DNA of 64,000 nucleotides from Lachnospiraceae bacterium C7 (GCA_900113385.1 FOPE01000006.1:1-64000), one strand, 5' to 3'. Numbered from the stretch's first letter, positions 27,591 to 35,775 are shown. Notes: generated by a model not told the origin, from the letters alone. Translations and numbers: made by a program.

Positions 27591-28913
27591 ATGGATTTAT
27601 TTGATTATATGAGAGAAAAAAATAGCGAGAGAGAAGCTCCTCTTGCTTCAAGACTTAGACCAAGAACATTAGATGAGGTTGTAGGTCAACAACATATTAT
27701 TAGAAAAGATAAACTTTTATATAGAGCCATTAAAGCAGATAAATTAAGTTCGATAATATTATATGGACCACCTGGAACTGGCAAAACAACTTTAGCTAAA
27801 GTTATCGCCAATACGACAAGTGCTGAATTTTTACAGATAAATGCAACATCAGCTGGTAAAAAAGATATGGAAGAAGTTGTTAAAAAAGCTAAAGACAATC
27901 AGGGAATGTATGAAAAAAAGACGATACTCTTTATAGATGAGATACATCGTTTTAACAAAGGTCAGCAAGATTATCTTTTACCATATGTAGAAGATGGTAC
28001 TGTGATTTTAATAGGAGCCACAACAGAGAATCCATATTTCGAAGTAAACAGTGCTTTACTTTCAAGATCAAGTATTTTTGAGTTGAAGAAATTATCTACA
28101 GACGACATCAAGACATTGTTAAAAAGAGCGTTGTCAGACGAAGAAAGAGGTCTTGGCATCTATAATGCGAAGATTGATGATGATGCGTTAGAATTTTTAG
28201 CAGATATGTCAAATGGAGATGCAAGAAGTGCACTTAAAGCTATTGAGCTTGGAGTGCTTACTACAGATAGAAGTGATGATGGAATAATCCACATTACGAT
28301 AGAAGTTGCTAGTGAATGTATTCAAAAAAGAGTAGTTGCTTATGATAAGTCAGGAGACAATCATTATGATACTATTTCAGCTTTTATAAAAAGCATGAGA
28401 GGATCAGATCCAGATGCAGCTATTTATTATTTGGCAAGAATGCTTTACGCAGGCGAAGATATTAAATTTATTGCTAGAAGAATTATGATATGCGCAGCAG
28501 AAGATGTTGGAATGGCTGATCCTAATGCGCTAGTTGTGGCAACATCGGCAGCTCAAGCTGTTGAGAGAATAGGAATGCCAGAGTCACAGATTATTTTAGC
28601 AGAAGCAGTTAATTACGTGGCTACAGCGCCTAAGAGCAATGCATCATATATGTCAGTGGCAAAGGCCATGGATGAAGTGAAAAGAGGGAAAACCCCTCCA
28701 ATTCCAACACATTTACAAGATGCACATTATAAGTCTGCAGCTAAATTGGGACATGGCATAGGCTATAAATATGCTCATGATTACCCAAATCATTATGTTG
28801 ATCAACAATATTTGCCGGATGGACTAGTAGGTAAGAAATTTTATGAACCTACAGAGATTGGTTATGAAGAAAAGGTTCGACAGTATTTTGATAAATTGGG
28901 AAAAAATTCCTAA
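27591..28913 (+). CDS. rarA: Replication-associated recombination ATPase RarA (MgsA family)
   Basis: A AAA+ clamp-loader-like ATPase acting at stalled forks. The N-terminus has the family start (PLASRLRPRTLDEVVGQQHI), Walker A GPPGTGKTT near residue 58, Walker B LFIDEIHRFNK and sensor GATTENPYFEVNSALLSR. The C-terminal oligomerisation domain holds RIMICAAEDVGMADP and PPIPTHLQDAHY. 440 residues, normal. AAGGAG precedes the ATG. It is 52 bases ahead of the aminotransferase with no terminator, so they may be co-transcribed. Confidence 0.96.
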   Translation: MDLFDYMREKNSEREAPLASRLRPRTLDEVVGQQHIIRKDKLLYRAIKADKLSSIILYGPPGTGKTTLAKVIANTTSAEFLQINATSAGKKDMEEVVKKAKDNQGMYEKKTILFIDEIHRFNKGQQDYLLPYVEDGTVILIGATTENPYFEVNSALLSRSSIFELKKLSTDDIKTLLKRALSDEERGLGIYNAKIDDDALEFLADMSNGDARSALKAIELGVLTTDRSDDGIIHITIEVASECIQKRVVAYDKSGDNHYDTISAFIKSMRGSDPDAAIYYLARMLYAGEDIKFIARRIMICAAEDVGMADPNALVVATSAAQAVERIGMPESQIILAEAVNYVATAPKSNASYMSVAKAMDEVKRGKTPPIPTHLQDAHYKSAAKLGHGIGYKYAHDYPNHYVDQQYLPDGLVGKKFYEPTEIGYEEKVRQYFDKLGKNS

Positions 28914-28965
28914 GCCACATAAGTGGTGTGATTTAAGATGAAAAGGAAACTAGGAGGAACACATA

Positions 28966-30294
28966 GTGAGAAAATACCAAGAAATGACAAAAAGCGAATT
29001 ATTAAAGGAAAAAGAACAACTCGAAAGAAGATACAAAGAAATTAGAGAGATTGGTCTTCAACTTAATATGGCTAGGGGAAAGCCTTCTGCAGAACAGTTA
29101 GACCTTTCAATGGATATACTTGATGTCATTGGAAAAGAAGATTCTCTTTTAGCTGAAGATGGAACAGATTGTAGAAATTATGGTGTAATGGATGGTTTAC
29201 CAGAAGCAAAGAGATTAGTTGCCGATATGGTTGATTGTAAACCTGAAAACCTTATTATTTATGGAAACTCAAGCTTGAATATCATGTACGATCAAGTGGC
29301 TAGAGCAGAACTTTTTGGTGTATGTGGAAATACTCCTTGGAGTCAATTAGACAAAGTTAAATTTTTATGTCCAGTACCAGGATATGATAGACATTTTAAA
29401 ATCACAGAGAGTTTTGGAATTGAAATGATTAATATTCCAATGACAGCGGACGGTCCAGATATGGATTTAGTTGAAAAATATGTTAATAATGATGAAGCTG
29501 TAAAAGGTATTTGGTGCGTACCAAAATATTCAAATCCACAAGGTGTTGTATATTCAGATGAAACAGTAAGACGTTTTGCAAATCTACAACCTAAGGCAAA
29601 AGATTTTAGAATTTTCTGGGATAACGCATATGTGGTTCATCATTTATATGAAGATAAACAGGCTAAAATTTTAAATATTTTAGAGGAATGTGCAAAAGCT
29701 GGAAATCCAGATATGGTATATGAATTCTGTTCAACTAGCAAAGTAACATTCCCAGGTGCTGGAATTGCAGCACTTGCTACATCAGAAAATAACTTAGCTG
29801 ATATTAAGAAAAGATTAACAGTTCAAACAATTGGTCATGACAAGATTAATCAGCTTCGTCATGTAAGATATTTTAAAAACATTGATGGAATTAAGGCTCA
29901 CATGGCAAAACAGGCTGATATTATTAGACCAAAATTTGAAATGCTAATCGACATGTTAAATAAAGAGATTAAACCACTTGGAATTGGCCAGTGGATTAAT
30001 CCTGTAGGTGGATATTTCGTATGTTTTGAATCATTAGAAGGTTGTGCAAAAGACATTATTTCAAAATGTAAGGAAGCAGGAGTGACAATGACAGGTGCAG
30101 GAGCACCTTTCCCATATGGAAAAGATCCAAAAGATTCAACAATTAGAATTGCACCAACATATCCTTCAATGGAAGAGTTAAGACAGGCAGCAGAAGTGTT
30201 TGTGGTATGTGTAAAACTTTCAAGCGTAGAAAAACTTTTACAAACATCAGAAAGTACAATTCTCGAAGTTGAAGCAGAAGAAGTATTACAGTAA
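28966..30294 (+). CDS. PLP-dependent aminotransferase, aspartate aminotransferase Ic-like
   Basis: A 442-residue fold-type I aminotransferase. Visible blocks: LNMARGKPSAEQLDLS, DCRNYGVMDGLPEAKRL, VPKYSNPQGVVYS, FWDNAYVVHH (PLP-ring Asp and Tyr) and the lysine in STSKVTFPGAG near residue 260. These fit the group called aspartate aminotransferase Ic. The substrate is not proven by sequence. The start is GTG at 28966 with AGGAGG at 28952-28957. Followed by a terminator. Confidence 0.85.
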   Translation: MRKYQEMTKSELLKEKEQLERRYKEIREIGLQLNMARGKPSAEQLDLSMDILDVIGKEDSLLAEDGTDCRNYGVMDGLPEAKRLVADMVDCKPENLIIYGNSSLNIMYDQVARAELFGVCGNTPWSQLDKVKFLCPVPGYDRHFKITESFGIEMINIPMTADGPDMDLVEKYVNNDEAVKGIWCVPKYSNPQGVVYSDETVRRFANLQPKAKDFRIFWDNAYVVHHLYEDKQAKILNILEECAKAGNPDMVYEFCSTSKVTFPGAGIAALATSENNLADIKKRLTVQTIGHDKINQLRHVRYFKNIDGIKAHMAKQADIIRPKFEMLIDMLNKEIKPLGIGQWINPVGGYFVCFESLEGCAKDIISKCKEAGVTMTGAGAPFPYGKDPKDSTIRIAPTYPSMEELRQAAEVFVVCVKLSSVEKLLQTSESTILEVEAEEVLQ

Positions 30295-30353
30295 TTAATA
30301 GAATATAAGAAAAAGTAATAAAATGCGATAATACATTACTAGTCTTATAATAT

Positions 30354-30397
30354 AAGAGACTGCGAAAATATTTAATTATTTTTGCAGTCTTTTTTTG
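30354..30397. terminator. Terminator between convergent units
   Basis: AGACTGCgAAAA pairs with TTTTTGCAGTCT, followed by seven T. It ends the aminotransferase and stands beyond the minus-strand permease. Confidence 0.85.
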
Positions 30398-30441
30398 TTT
30401 TTACTTAATTTTGTATCATAATTATTCCCTTCTGCGTGTTT

Positions 30442-31620
30442 TTAAATTATTTTATTTGAAATAGTAGCTAGAATTAGAAAAATACAAATCATGGCTACCA
30501 TATAACAAATCTGATCTAAATTTGATACCATTGTTTTAGTAGTTGTTCTTCTTTCATAGGAAAAAGGTATTAATAAAGTTGAAATTAAAAATGATAATAT
30601 AGCGATTAAAAATGCTATTACAACTACTTTTAAAGAAGTTATCAATACCATTGGAATCATTGGTAACAAAAATAAAGAAGTAGCAATTTTTAGTGTATTA
30701 ATTATTTTTTTAAATTTAAAATGTTTTATTTGATCGGCTGTATGAAAGAGTATAAAATTTCCGGTTTCATAAGCAGTTAATTCTATGTAAGTATTAGCAA
30801 ACATATATGATATTGCGGCAGAAAAAGTTATCAGTTGTTTGACTGATTTTTCATTTTCAAGCATAGATAAAAAAATAGTTAATGCAAAAACATATAGAGC
30901 TTCCATAAATTTTATTTTCTTTATGAAAAATAAATAATCTTTTTCTTTTTTAACTATTTTGAAAGAAGACAATTTTTTTATAAGAATTCCATTATGCGTT
31001 GGGCTTTCGATAGAAAGATACTTTAAAGAGAGTAACACGCTAATTGCTGTAATTGCAATCTTGAGAATTCTAAATTTGTGTTCAAAAATTCCGTCGATCG
31101 GAAGAGATATAATTTTATGATTTGTTAAAATAATAGCTCCGAGGAAAGCGAAAGTTATCACACTTTTTATTGTCATTGCAATTTCATTGCTGGTCATAGA
31201 AAAAACAGCAACTTCAATCGCAGTTATAAGTTCAACAAAAGCAATAAATGTTAAACAATCATCTAGATATTTTATTTCAAATGGACATATAAAATAGAGA
31301 AAAAATATTTGAAATACAATATATTTATAATATCTCATGTAAGTTGTGTATTTTTTTGCGTCTAAATTATCAAAAAAGGTTTCTACAAATAGTACATCAT
31401 CATTTTTTATTTTTTTTAGGACAAATTCTATTGCAAAACATACAAATATTATTGTTATAAGCAACATTGTTGCTGTATAATGTTTAAATTTATACATTCC
31501 AAATTTAGGAAGTATAAGTAAAGCTGAAAATATTAGGAAAAATCCGAGACAATTTGCGAAACCGTACATGCTGAATTGTAATCTGAATTTTTCGATTCTA
31601 AATTTAATTACTTCCTTCAA
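30442..31620 (-). CDS. ABC transporter membrane protein of the bacteriocin locus
   Basis: A 392-residue, very hydrophobic protein with about ten membrane helices and few loops. No family is recognised beyond an ABC-2-like permease. Its ATG (31618-31620) overlaps the end of the ATPase gene by 17 bases, so the two are translationally coupled and form one transporter. It lies downstream of the leaderless bacteriocin gene and its regulator, under a promoter almost identical to that of the bacteriocin. In known leaderless bacteriocin clusters, multi-pass membrane proteins with an ABC ATPase give export and self-protection; that role here is inference. Confidence 0.7.
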   Translation of the reverse strand: MKEVIKFRIEKFRLQFSMYGFANCLGFFLIFSALLILPKFGMYKFKHYTATMLLITIIFVCFAIEFVLKKIKNDDVLFVETFFDNLDAKKYTTYMRYYKYIVFQIFFLYFICPFEIKYLDDCLTFIAFVELITAIEVAVFSMTSNEIAMTIKSVITFAFLGAIILTNHKIISLPIDGIFEHKFRILKIAITAISVLLSLKYLSIESPTHNGILIKKLSSFKIVKKEKDYLFFIKKIKFMEALYVFALTIFLSMLENEKSVKQLITFSAAISYMFANTYIELTAYETGNFILFHTADQIKHFKFKKIINTLKIATSLFLLPMIPMVLITSLKVVVIAFLIAILSFLISTLLIPFSYERRTTTKTMVSNLDQICYMVAMICIFLILATISNKII

Positions 31621-32257
31621 AAATTCGTTCCTCCATATCTTTAATAGTTTTTGTATTGGTAAATGTATCTTTTATTTTTCCAGAGTCTAATACAACGAAT
31701 TCATCACATAAATCTACTAGTGTGTCTAAAATATGTGAGGAGATTAAGATAGTTGCACGTTGTTTTATATTTTGTAGTAATTGTTTTAATTTATAAATAT
31801 ATTTAACATCAATACTATTAAAAGGTTCGTCTAATATAATTAAGTCATATTTTTTGCACATAATAGGAATTAGAGTTAGCTTTTTTTGCATACCTTGGGA
31901 TAATTCATCGATAGAGGTTTTTCTTTTTTCCTCCATCTCTAGTAAGGATATGATTTCGTCAACAGACATTTCTGTCGAAGAAAAATCCACAAATAGCTTT
32001 ACAAATTCTTCGACTGTTAAAAAATCATATATTTTTATTTCAGATGGAATAAAACCGATTGTAAATTCTTTTTTTTCTGTTTCAACTTCATATATTTTAT
32101 TTGCCTTCATAAAGCCGCTTAAAATTGACATTAATGTAGTTTTCCCAGCACCATTTTCTCCGACTAAGCCGATTATTTTATTAGATGAAATTTCTAAATT
32201 ATCTATTTCAAGTGAAAACCCTTTTTTATATTCGTGTTTTATTTTTCGTATATTCAT
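31604..32257 (-). CDS. ABC transporter ATP-binding protein of the bacteriocin locus
   Basis: A 217-residue ATPase: Walker A GENGAGKTT, signature LSQGMQKKL, Walker B LIILDEP and the H-loop ISSHIL. The start at 32257 (MNIRKIKHEY) is chosen for the strong ribosome site GGAGGAG just before it; the frame opens 33 bases earlier without a site. It pairs with the overlapping permease gene. Its promoter (32296-32324) shares -35, -10, spacing and upstream operator with the bacteriocin gene, so the transporter should be made together with the peptide. Confidence 0.9.
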   Translation of the reverse strand: MNIRKIKHEYKKGFSLEIDNLEISSNKIIGLVGENGAGKTTLMSILSGFMKANKIYEVETEKKEFTIGFIPSEIKIYDFLTVEEFVKLFVDFSSTEMSVDEIISLLEMEEKRKTSIDELSQGMQKKLTLIPIMCKKYDLIILDEPFNSIDVKYIYKLKQLLQNIKQRATILISSHILDTLVDLCDEFVVLDSGKIKDTFTNTKTIKDMEERIFEGSN

Positions 32258-32295
32258 TTTCTCCTCCAAATCTACAGTATTAAATATCACTTCTC

Positions 32296-32340
32296 AGTAT
32301 ATATGACTAATAGTATTATTTCAAATTTTTGTAACAAAGA
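32296..32340 (-). promoter_or_regulatory. Promoter and putative LytTR operator of the ABC operon
   Basis: On the minus strand: TTGAAA (32324-32319), 17 bp, TATACT (32301-32296). Upstream and overlapping is TTTGTTACAAAAATTTGAAA. A 29-base stretch (32312-32340) is identical to 33087-33115 before the bacteriocin gene. Confidence 0.75.
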
Positions 32341-32360
32341 AAAATTTCATAACATTTGAT

Positions 32361-32801
32361 TTATTGTAGTAAGTGAATTTTTTTATATGGCCCTCTTTTG
32401 CCGCAAGCTAAAAAGGCATCTGGAAATTTGTCGTAAAGATTATCAAGGTATTTAGGTTCAACTGGAATTTTTTTGCCAGATGAAAGAGTAATTTTTTTTT
32501 CGGTAATATTTGCAACAAAAGTACTATTTATAATGTAAGATCTATGAACACGTATAAGAGTAGTATTTTTAAATTCGTGTTCTAGGACACCGAGATTTTT
32601 AGAAATAGTAATTTCATTACAATCAAAAATTAAACTAGAATAACGTCTATAAGCTTTTATATATTCAATATTGCATATAGCAATTTCTTGTTTTTCACCA
32701 TAATAATCAGAATAGCGAAAAGAATGGTTATGAGAGTTAATCAAGTTATTTTTAATAGTTTGTGTTGTATTATCGTCCCTAGTATAAATTACAATAGTCA
32801 T
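32361..32801 (-). CDS. LytTR-domain DNA-binding regulator
   Basis: 146 residues from ATG 32801, which follows AGGAG. The frame opens further upstream (32900) but only this start has a ribosome site. Residues about 40-140 are a LytTR domain (EIAICNIEYIKAYRRYSS; LIRVHRSYIINSTFVANI; LSSGKKIPVEPKYL). The short N-terminus (MTIVIYTRDDNTTQ) is too small for a response-regulator receiver. LytTR proteins activate bacteriocin and quorum genes in other Gram-positives. It lies between the bacteriocin gene and the ABC operon, both of which share an operator-like element. A second, internally deleted copy lies at 33152-33272. Confidence 0.88.
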   Translation of the reverse strand: MTIVIYTRDDNTTQTIKNNLINSHNHSFRYSDYYGEKQEIAICNIEYIKAYRRYSSLIFDCNEITISKNLGVLEHEFKNTTLIRVHRSYIINSTFVANITEKKITLSSGKKIPVEPKYLDNLYDKFPDAFLACGKRGPYKKIHLLQ

Positions 32802-32854
32802 ATAAATATTCTCCTGTGTTGTTATAATGTAATGTTGCATATATTGAATATGAC

Positions 32855-32883
32855 AAAAAGGAATAGCAAAAATTACTATTCCT
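32855..32883 (-). terminator. Terminator of the bacteriocin gene
   Basis: Read on the minus strand, AGGAATAG pairs with CTATTCCT and is followed by TTTTTG, 26 bases after the bacteriocin stop codon. Confidence 0.8.
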
Positions 32884-32908
32884 AAAATTGAAGTTGTCAA
32901 TTTTTAAA

Positions 32909-33040
32909 TTAGCCGAATAAGTCTTTGATTATGTCGTATGCTGCAGAGCTAGCATTAAGAAGCTCCCATTTATGTTTCCAACACCATTTAACGGCTTTAG
33001 TTCCGTACTTAGAAGTAAATTTTAAAAGTTTCGCAAACAT
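32909..33040 (-). CDS. Leaderless class II bacteriocin, aureocin A53/lacticin Q-like (43 residues)
   Basis: A short minus-strand frame with AAAGGAAG eight bases before its ATG. The 43-residue peptide starts MFAKLLKFTSKYGTKAV, continues KWCWKHKWELL and ends YDIIKDLFG. The KYGxKAVxWxWxxKxxxL pattern is that of leaderless bacteriocins such as lacticin Q and aureocin A53 (KYGSKAVQWAWANKGKIL in the former). It has eight Lys, three Trp, net charge about +5 and no leader or double-Gly site. It has a consensus-like promoter, a terminator, a LytTR regulator next door and a co-regulated ABC transporter. It is shorter than known members (about 51-53 residues), lacking part of the C-terminal helix, and has a Cys between two Trp. 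Confidence 0.85.
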   Translation of the reverse strand: MFAKLLKFTSKYGTKAVKWCWKHKWELLNASSAAYDIIKDLFG

Positions 33041-33070
33041 TACATTATCTTCCTTTCATTTGATATATAA

Positions 33071-33115
33071 AGTATATAGTTTCTGAAGTATTATTTCAAA
33101 TTTTTGTAACAAAGA
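33071..33115 (-). promoter_or_regulatory. Bacteriocin promoter and putative LytTR operator
   Basis: On the minus strand: TTGAAA (33099-33094), 17 bp, TATACT (33076-33071), then about 30 bases to the start codon. The upstream TTTGTTACAAAAATTTGAAA is the same as at the ABC operon. Confidence 0.78.
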
Positions 33116-33151
33116 GAATTTCGTGACGAAGAAAATTTCATAACATTTAAT

Positions 33152-33272
33152 TTATTGCAGTAAGTGAATTTTTTATATGGCCCTCTTTTGCCGCAAGCTA
33201 AAAAGGCATCTGGAAATTTGACGTAAAGATTATCAAGGTATTTAGGTCCCTAGTATAAATTACAATAGTCAT
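33152..33272 (-). pseudogene. Internally deleted LytTR regulator
   Basis: The ATG and first nine codons (MTIVIYTRD, same ribosome site AGGAG) are intact, then 319 bases are missing relative to the copy at 32361-32801. The join sits at a shared GT dinucleotide and shifts the frame to an early stop, while the former C-terminal codons remain readable out of frame. A further single T has been lost in the C-terminal T run. The DNA-binding domain is gone, so no function is expected. Confidence 0.9.
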
Positions 33273-33327
33273 ATAAATATTCTCCTGTGTTGTTATAATG
33301 TAATGTTGCATACATTGAATATGACAA

Positions 33328-33356
33328 AAAGGAATAGCAGAATCTGCTATTCCTTT
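33328..33356. terminator. Terminator after the LacI-like gene
   Basis: A perfect 13-bp stem AAAGGAATAGCAG/CTGCTATTCCTTT with a three-base loop; it separates the LacI-like gene from the bacteriocin locus. Confidence 0.8.
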
Positions 33357-33449
33357 AAAATAAGTTTCTTTTTAGTTTAGATAATATATTATTGTTAATT
33401 CATTTCATGATGAAAAACCTAAAAAATATATTTCAGCTTTTTTAAGAAA

Positions 33450-34295
33450 TTAATTGTTTAGTCCATCATAAGTATACATTTTAAGTTTTCCTTTAACTAA
33501 AAAGTCTCTATATTCTTTTTGGTTAGGATGATTCATTTGATAAAGCGCTTGTTCAACAGCTAATTTAACAATTTGATCACTTGGGTGAACTACAGTATTT
33601 ATATTAAGTTGTGTAATTAAATTGTGAGTTTGGTTTCCATATCCGTAGATAGAAATAGGATGGTTAGAAAGTTTAGGAGTATTAAAAAGTAGATAATCTA
33701 CAAAGCGATTTGTAATGCTTGGAGTAGTACAAATAATAGCACCGCACCCTTTATTGATCATTTCTGTTACAAGTCCGCCAGCTCCGAAATTTGGATTATT
33801 AACAACATCATAAATCAAACTTTCATCATAATCTATATGAGACGAATTTAGAGAATCTGCATAAGCTTTTAAAATCTCTTTAGAAGATGAAACTTTTATA
33901 TTTGAACAAACAAAAGCTACCTTATGATGATGGGCAGCACTGTAAGAAACAACAGCTTGATAAAAAGCGCTATAATCATTTTCTAAGATAGCACAATGTG
34001 GAGTGTCTTCAGGTTTATTAACTAAAAAAATAACAGGTAAATCTTTAGGAACAACATCCTCAATTTGAGAATATTTTTCAGCGTTTGAAATTACAATGAT
34101 ACAATCAACAAGGGACGAAAAAGAAGTAAAAAGTTCTCGCTCTCGTTTAATATCATGATTAGTCATTCCCATTATTACTTGGTATCCTTTTTCATAAAAT
34201 TTATTACATAGCGAATCTACAAGAGAGTCTCTATAACTACTATCTATACTTGAAATAATAAAACCTATTTGTTTAGTTGATTTAATATTTGACAT
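33450..34295 (-). CDS. LacI/periplasmic-binding-type sensor protein without a DNA-binding head
   Basis: 281 residues resembling the effector-binding part of LacI/GalR regulators: it begins almost at once with KQIGFIISSIDSSYRDSLVDSL and continues LFTSFSSLVDCIIVIS, VIFLVNKPEDTPH and GCGAIICTTPSITNRF. The ~55-residue helix-turn-helix and hinge that normally precede this are absent, and the region upstream of the ATG (with AAGGAGAGGA) does not encode one. No signal peptide is seen, so it is probably cytoplasmic. It may sense a ligand without binding DNA, or be a relic. It is transcribed divergently from the pilus-like operon. Confidence 0.75.
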   Translation of the reverse strand: MSNIKSTKQIGFIISSIDSSYRDSLVDSLCNKFYEKGYQVIMGMTNHDIKRERELFTSFSSLVDCIIVISNAEKYSQIEDVVPKDLPVIFLVNKPEDTPHCAILENDYSAFYQAVVSYSAAHHHKVAFVCSNIKVSSSKEILKAYADSLNSSHIDYDESLIYDVVNNPNFGAGGLVTEMINKGCGAIICTTPSITNRFVDYLLFNTPKLSNHPISIYGYGNQTHNLITQLNINTVVHPSDQIVKLAVEQALYQMNHPNQKEYRDFLVKGKLKMYTYDGLNN

Positions 34296-34391
34296 ATTCC
34301 TCTCCTTTGTAAATATACTTATTCGTATAAATTTATCGGAAAAACAAAAATAAATCTTTACAAGGAAAAAAAATTATGCTATTATTTCACT

Positions 34392-34431
34392 TGTCGCGAC
34401 ATTCATAAATTCAAAGGTTACAAATCGTAAC
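34392..34431. promoter_or_regulatory. Two palindromes in the divergent intergenic region
   Basis: TGTCGCGACA (34392-34401, perfect) and GTTAC-aaatc-GTAAC (34417-34431) lie between the LacI-like gene and the pilus-like operon. They could be operators. No regulator can be assigned. Confidence 0.4.
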
Positions 34432-34483
34432 ATATTCACAAACATTATTATATTATTTATTACAAGTAAAAAAGGAGATCAAA

Positions 34484-34675
34484 ATGAAAGAAATTTTTGA
34501 ACAGTACGGTGGTGTTTTAATTACAGTTGTAGCAATTTTATCTGTTATTGCAGTTATTATTTTTGTAATTGGACAAGGAAGAGATAGTGTTATTGCACAA
34601 GCATTTATTGGGATTATTAATAACTTTGTAAATAAGGCAAATTCTAATGCAGGAATTAGTGCAAAATTGTTTTAA
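34484..34675 (+). CDS. Small pilin-like membrane protein, 63 residues (paralogue 1)
   Basis: Begins MKEIFEQYGGVLITVVAIL, a short polar segment ending EQYGG followed by a hydrophobic helix (about 10-30), then an amphipathic tail (FIGIINNFVNKANSNAG). The size and pattern recall Flp-type pilins, but the basic leader and cleavage site of classical Flp prepilins are not obvious. Three further proteins in this operon start with the same motif. AAAGGAG precedes the ATG. First gene of the pilus-like operon, 15 bases before its ATPase. Confidence 0.8.
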   Translation: MKEIFEQYGGVLITVVAILSVIAVIIFVIGQGRDSVIAQAFIGIINNFVNKANSNAGISAKLF

Positions 34676-34690
34676 ATATGAGGTATAAAT

Positions 34691-35773
34691 ATGCAGTTAG
34701 GAAAAGAATATTTTGGACCGTTATGGAAGTTTATATCTGATGAAAAAATAACAGATATAGATTATAATGGTAAACAAATTTGGCTCACAAACACAGATAA
34801 TGAGCGATTTGAAGTAGAAAAAGATTTTTTAGAGCAATATATTACACCACAATTTATCGAGCAATTTACTCAAAGAATTGCAAACGTGGTTAGTCGTCAA
34901 TTCAATAAATCAAATCCAGAACTCGAAGCAGAAACCCCAGAACTTAGAATTACAATTATACATGAATCAGTTTCACGTCAAGGAAGAAGTATATGTATTA
35001 GAAAGACCCCACCAGTTATACGACTTACAGAAGAAAAAATGATAGAAAGCAATTATTGCACAAAGGAAATATTAAAATTATTAGTTAATTGTGTAAAAGG
35101 AAAAATGAATTTTTCTTTTGCAGGTGAACCAGGTGTAGGTAAAACAGAATGTCTAAAATTTTTCTCACAATTTATTCCAGCAAACGAAAGAGTAATTACA
35201 ATAGAAGACACATTAGAACTTAGATACCCAACTACGAATCCTAACAAAGACTGTGTTGAAATGAAGGTAGATGAGAAACTTTTTACATATTCAGATGCTT
35301 TAAAAGCAAGTTTAAGACTTAATCCTAAATGGATTATGCTTTCAGAAGCACGTTCAAAAGAAGTAAAGTATTTGCTTGAAAGTTGGTCAACAGGTGTACG
35401 AGGAATGACAACCTTACATACTTCTGATGTTAGAAATATTCCAGATAGAATTTTGAATATGCTAGAAAACAGAATGGACGCAGATAGAATGGAAAATGAC
35501 ATTTATCAGGCACTTGATGTTGGAATTTTAATTCGAAAGAAACAAAGAGAGGATGGCGAAATGTATCGTTACATAGACCAAATTTGCTTTTTTATTAGAG
35601 AAAATGGAGAAAATAAGATAGAGATGGTTGTAAAAAATGGCCAGTTACTTTTAGATAAATTGCCAAAGCAAGTTGAAGAAAGAATGAAACGAGCTGGGAT
35701 ATCTGATATAGATGTACTTAATTCACGTTTATCTAATAATAGTTTTTCTTCAGAAGATACTATAGGAGTATAA
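34691..35773 (+). CDS. Type II/IV secretion ATPase, CpaF/TadA-like
   Basis: A 360-residue hexameric ATPase. Walker [10 protein letters not shown] near residue 145-153; the Asp/Glu boxes (RVITIEDTLELRYP), Walker B-like KWIMLSEARSKEV and the His box GMTTLHTSDVRN follow. It should power pilus assembly or secretion with the platform protein encoded 2 bases later. It is somewhat shorter than usual CpaF (~450) because the N-terminal forkhead-like region is reduced. The ribosome site is weak (TGAGG). Confidence 0.9.
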   Translation: MQLGKEYFGPLWKFISDEKITDIDYNGKQIWLTNTDNERFEVEKDFLEQYITPQFIEQFTQRIANVVSRQFNKSNPELEAETPELRITIIHESVSRQGRSICIRKTPPVIRLTEEKMIESNYCTKEILKLLVNCVKGKMNFSFAGEPGVGKTECLKFFSQFIPANERVITIEDTLELRYPTTNPNKDCVEMKVDEKLFTYSDALKASLRLNPKWIMLSEARSKEVKYLLESWSTGVRGMTTLHTSDVRNIPDRILNMLENRMDADRMENDIYQALDVGILIRKKQREDGEMYRYIDQICFFIRENGENKIEMVVKNGQLLLDKLPKQVEERMKRAGISDIDVLNSRLSNNSFSSEDTIGV

Positions 35774-35775
35774 AA

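Larger units (their letters stand above)
33087..33356. repeat. Degenerate second copy of the operator-lytTR-terminator block
   Basis: This segment matches 32312-32886 nearly base for base, including the operator, the 3' and 5' ends of the LytTR gene, its upstream region and the hairpin, but lacks the 319 bases equivalent to 32458-32776 and carries a 16-base insertion near 33116-33131. Confidence 0.9.

Noticed and set aside
32361-32801. Full response regulator for the bacteriocin locus
   Set aside because: The part before the LytTR domain is about 40 residues, too short for a receiver, and no histidine kinase lies nearby.
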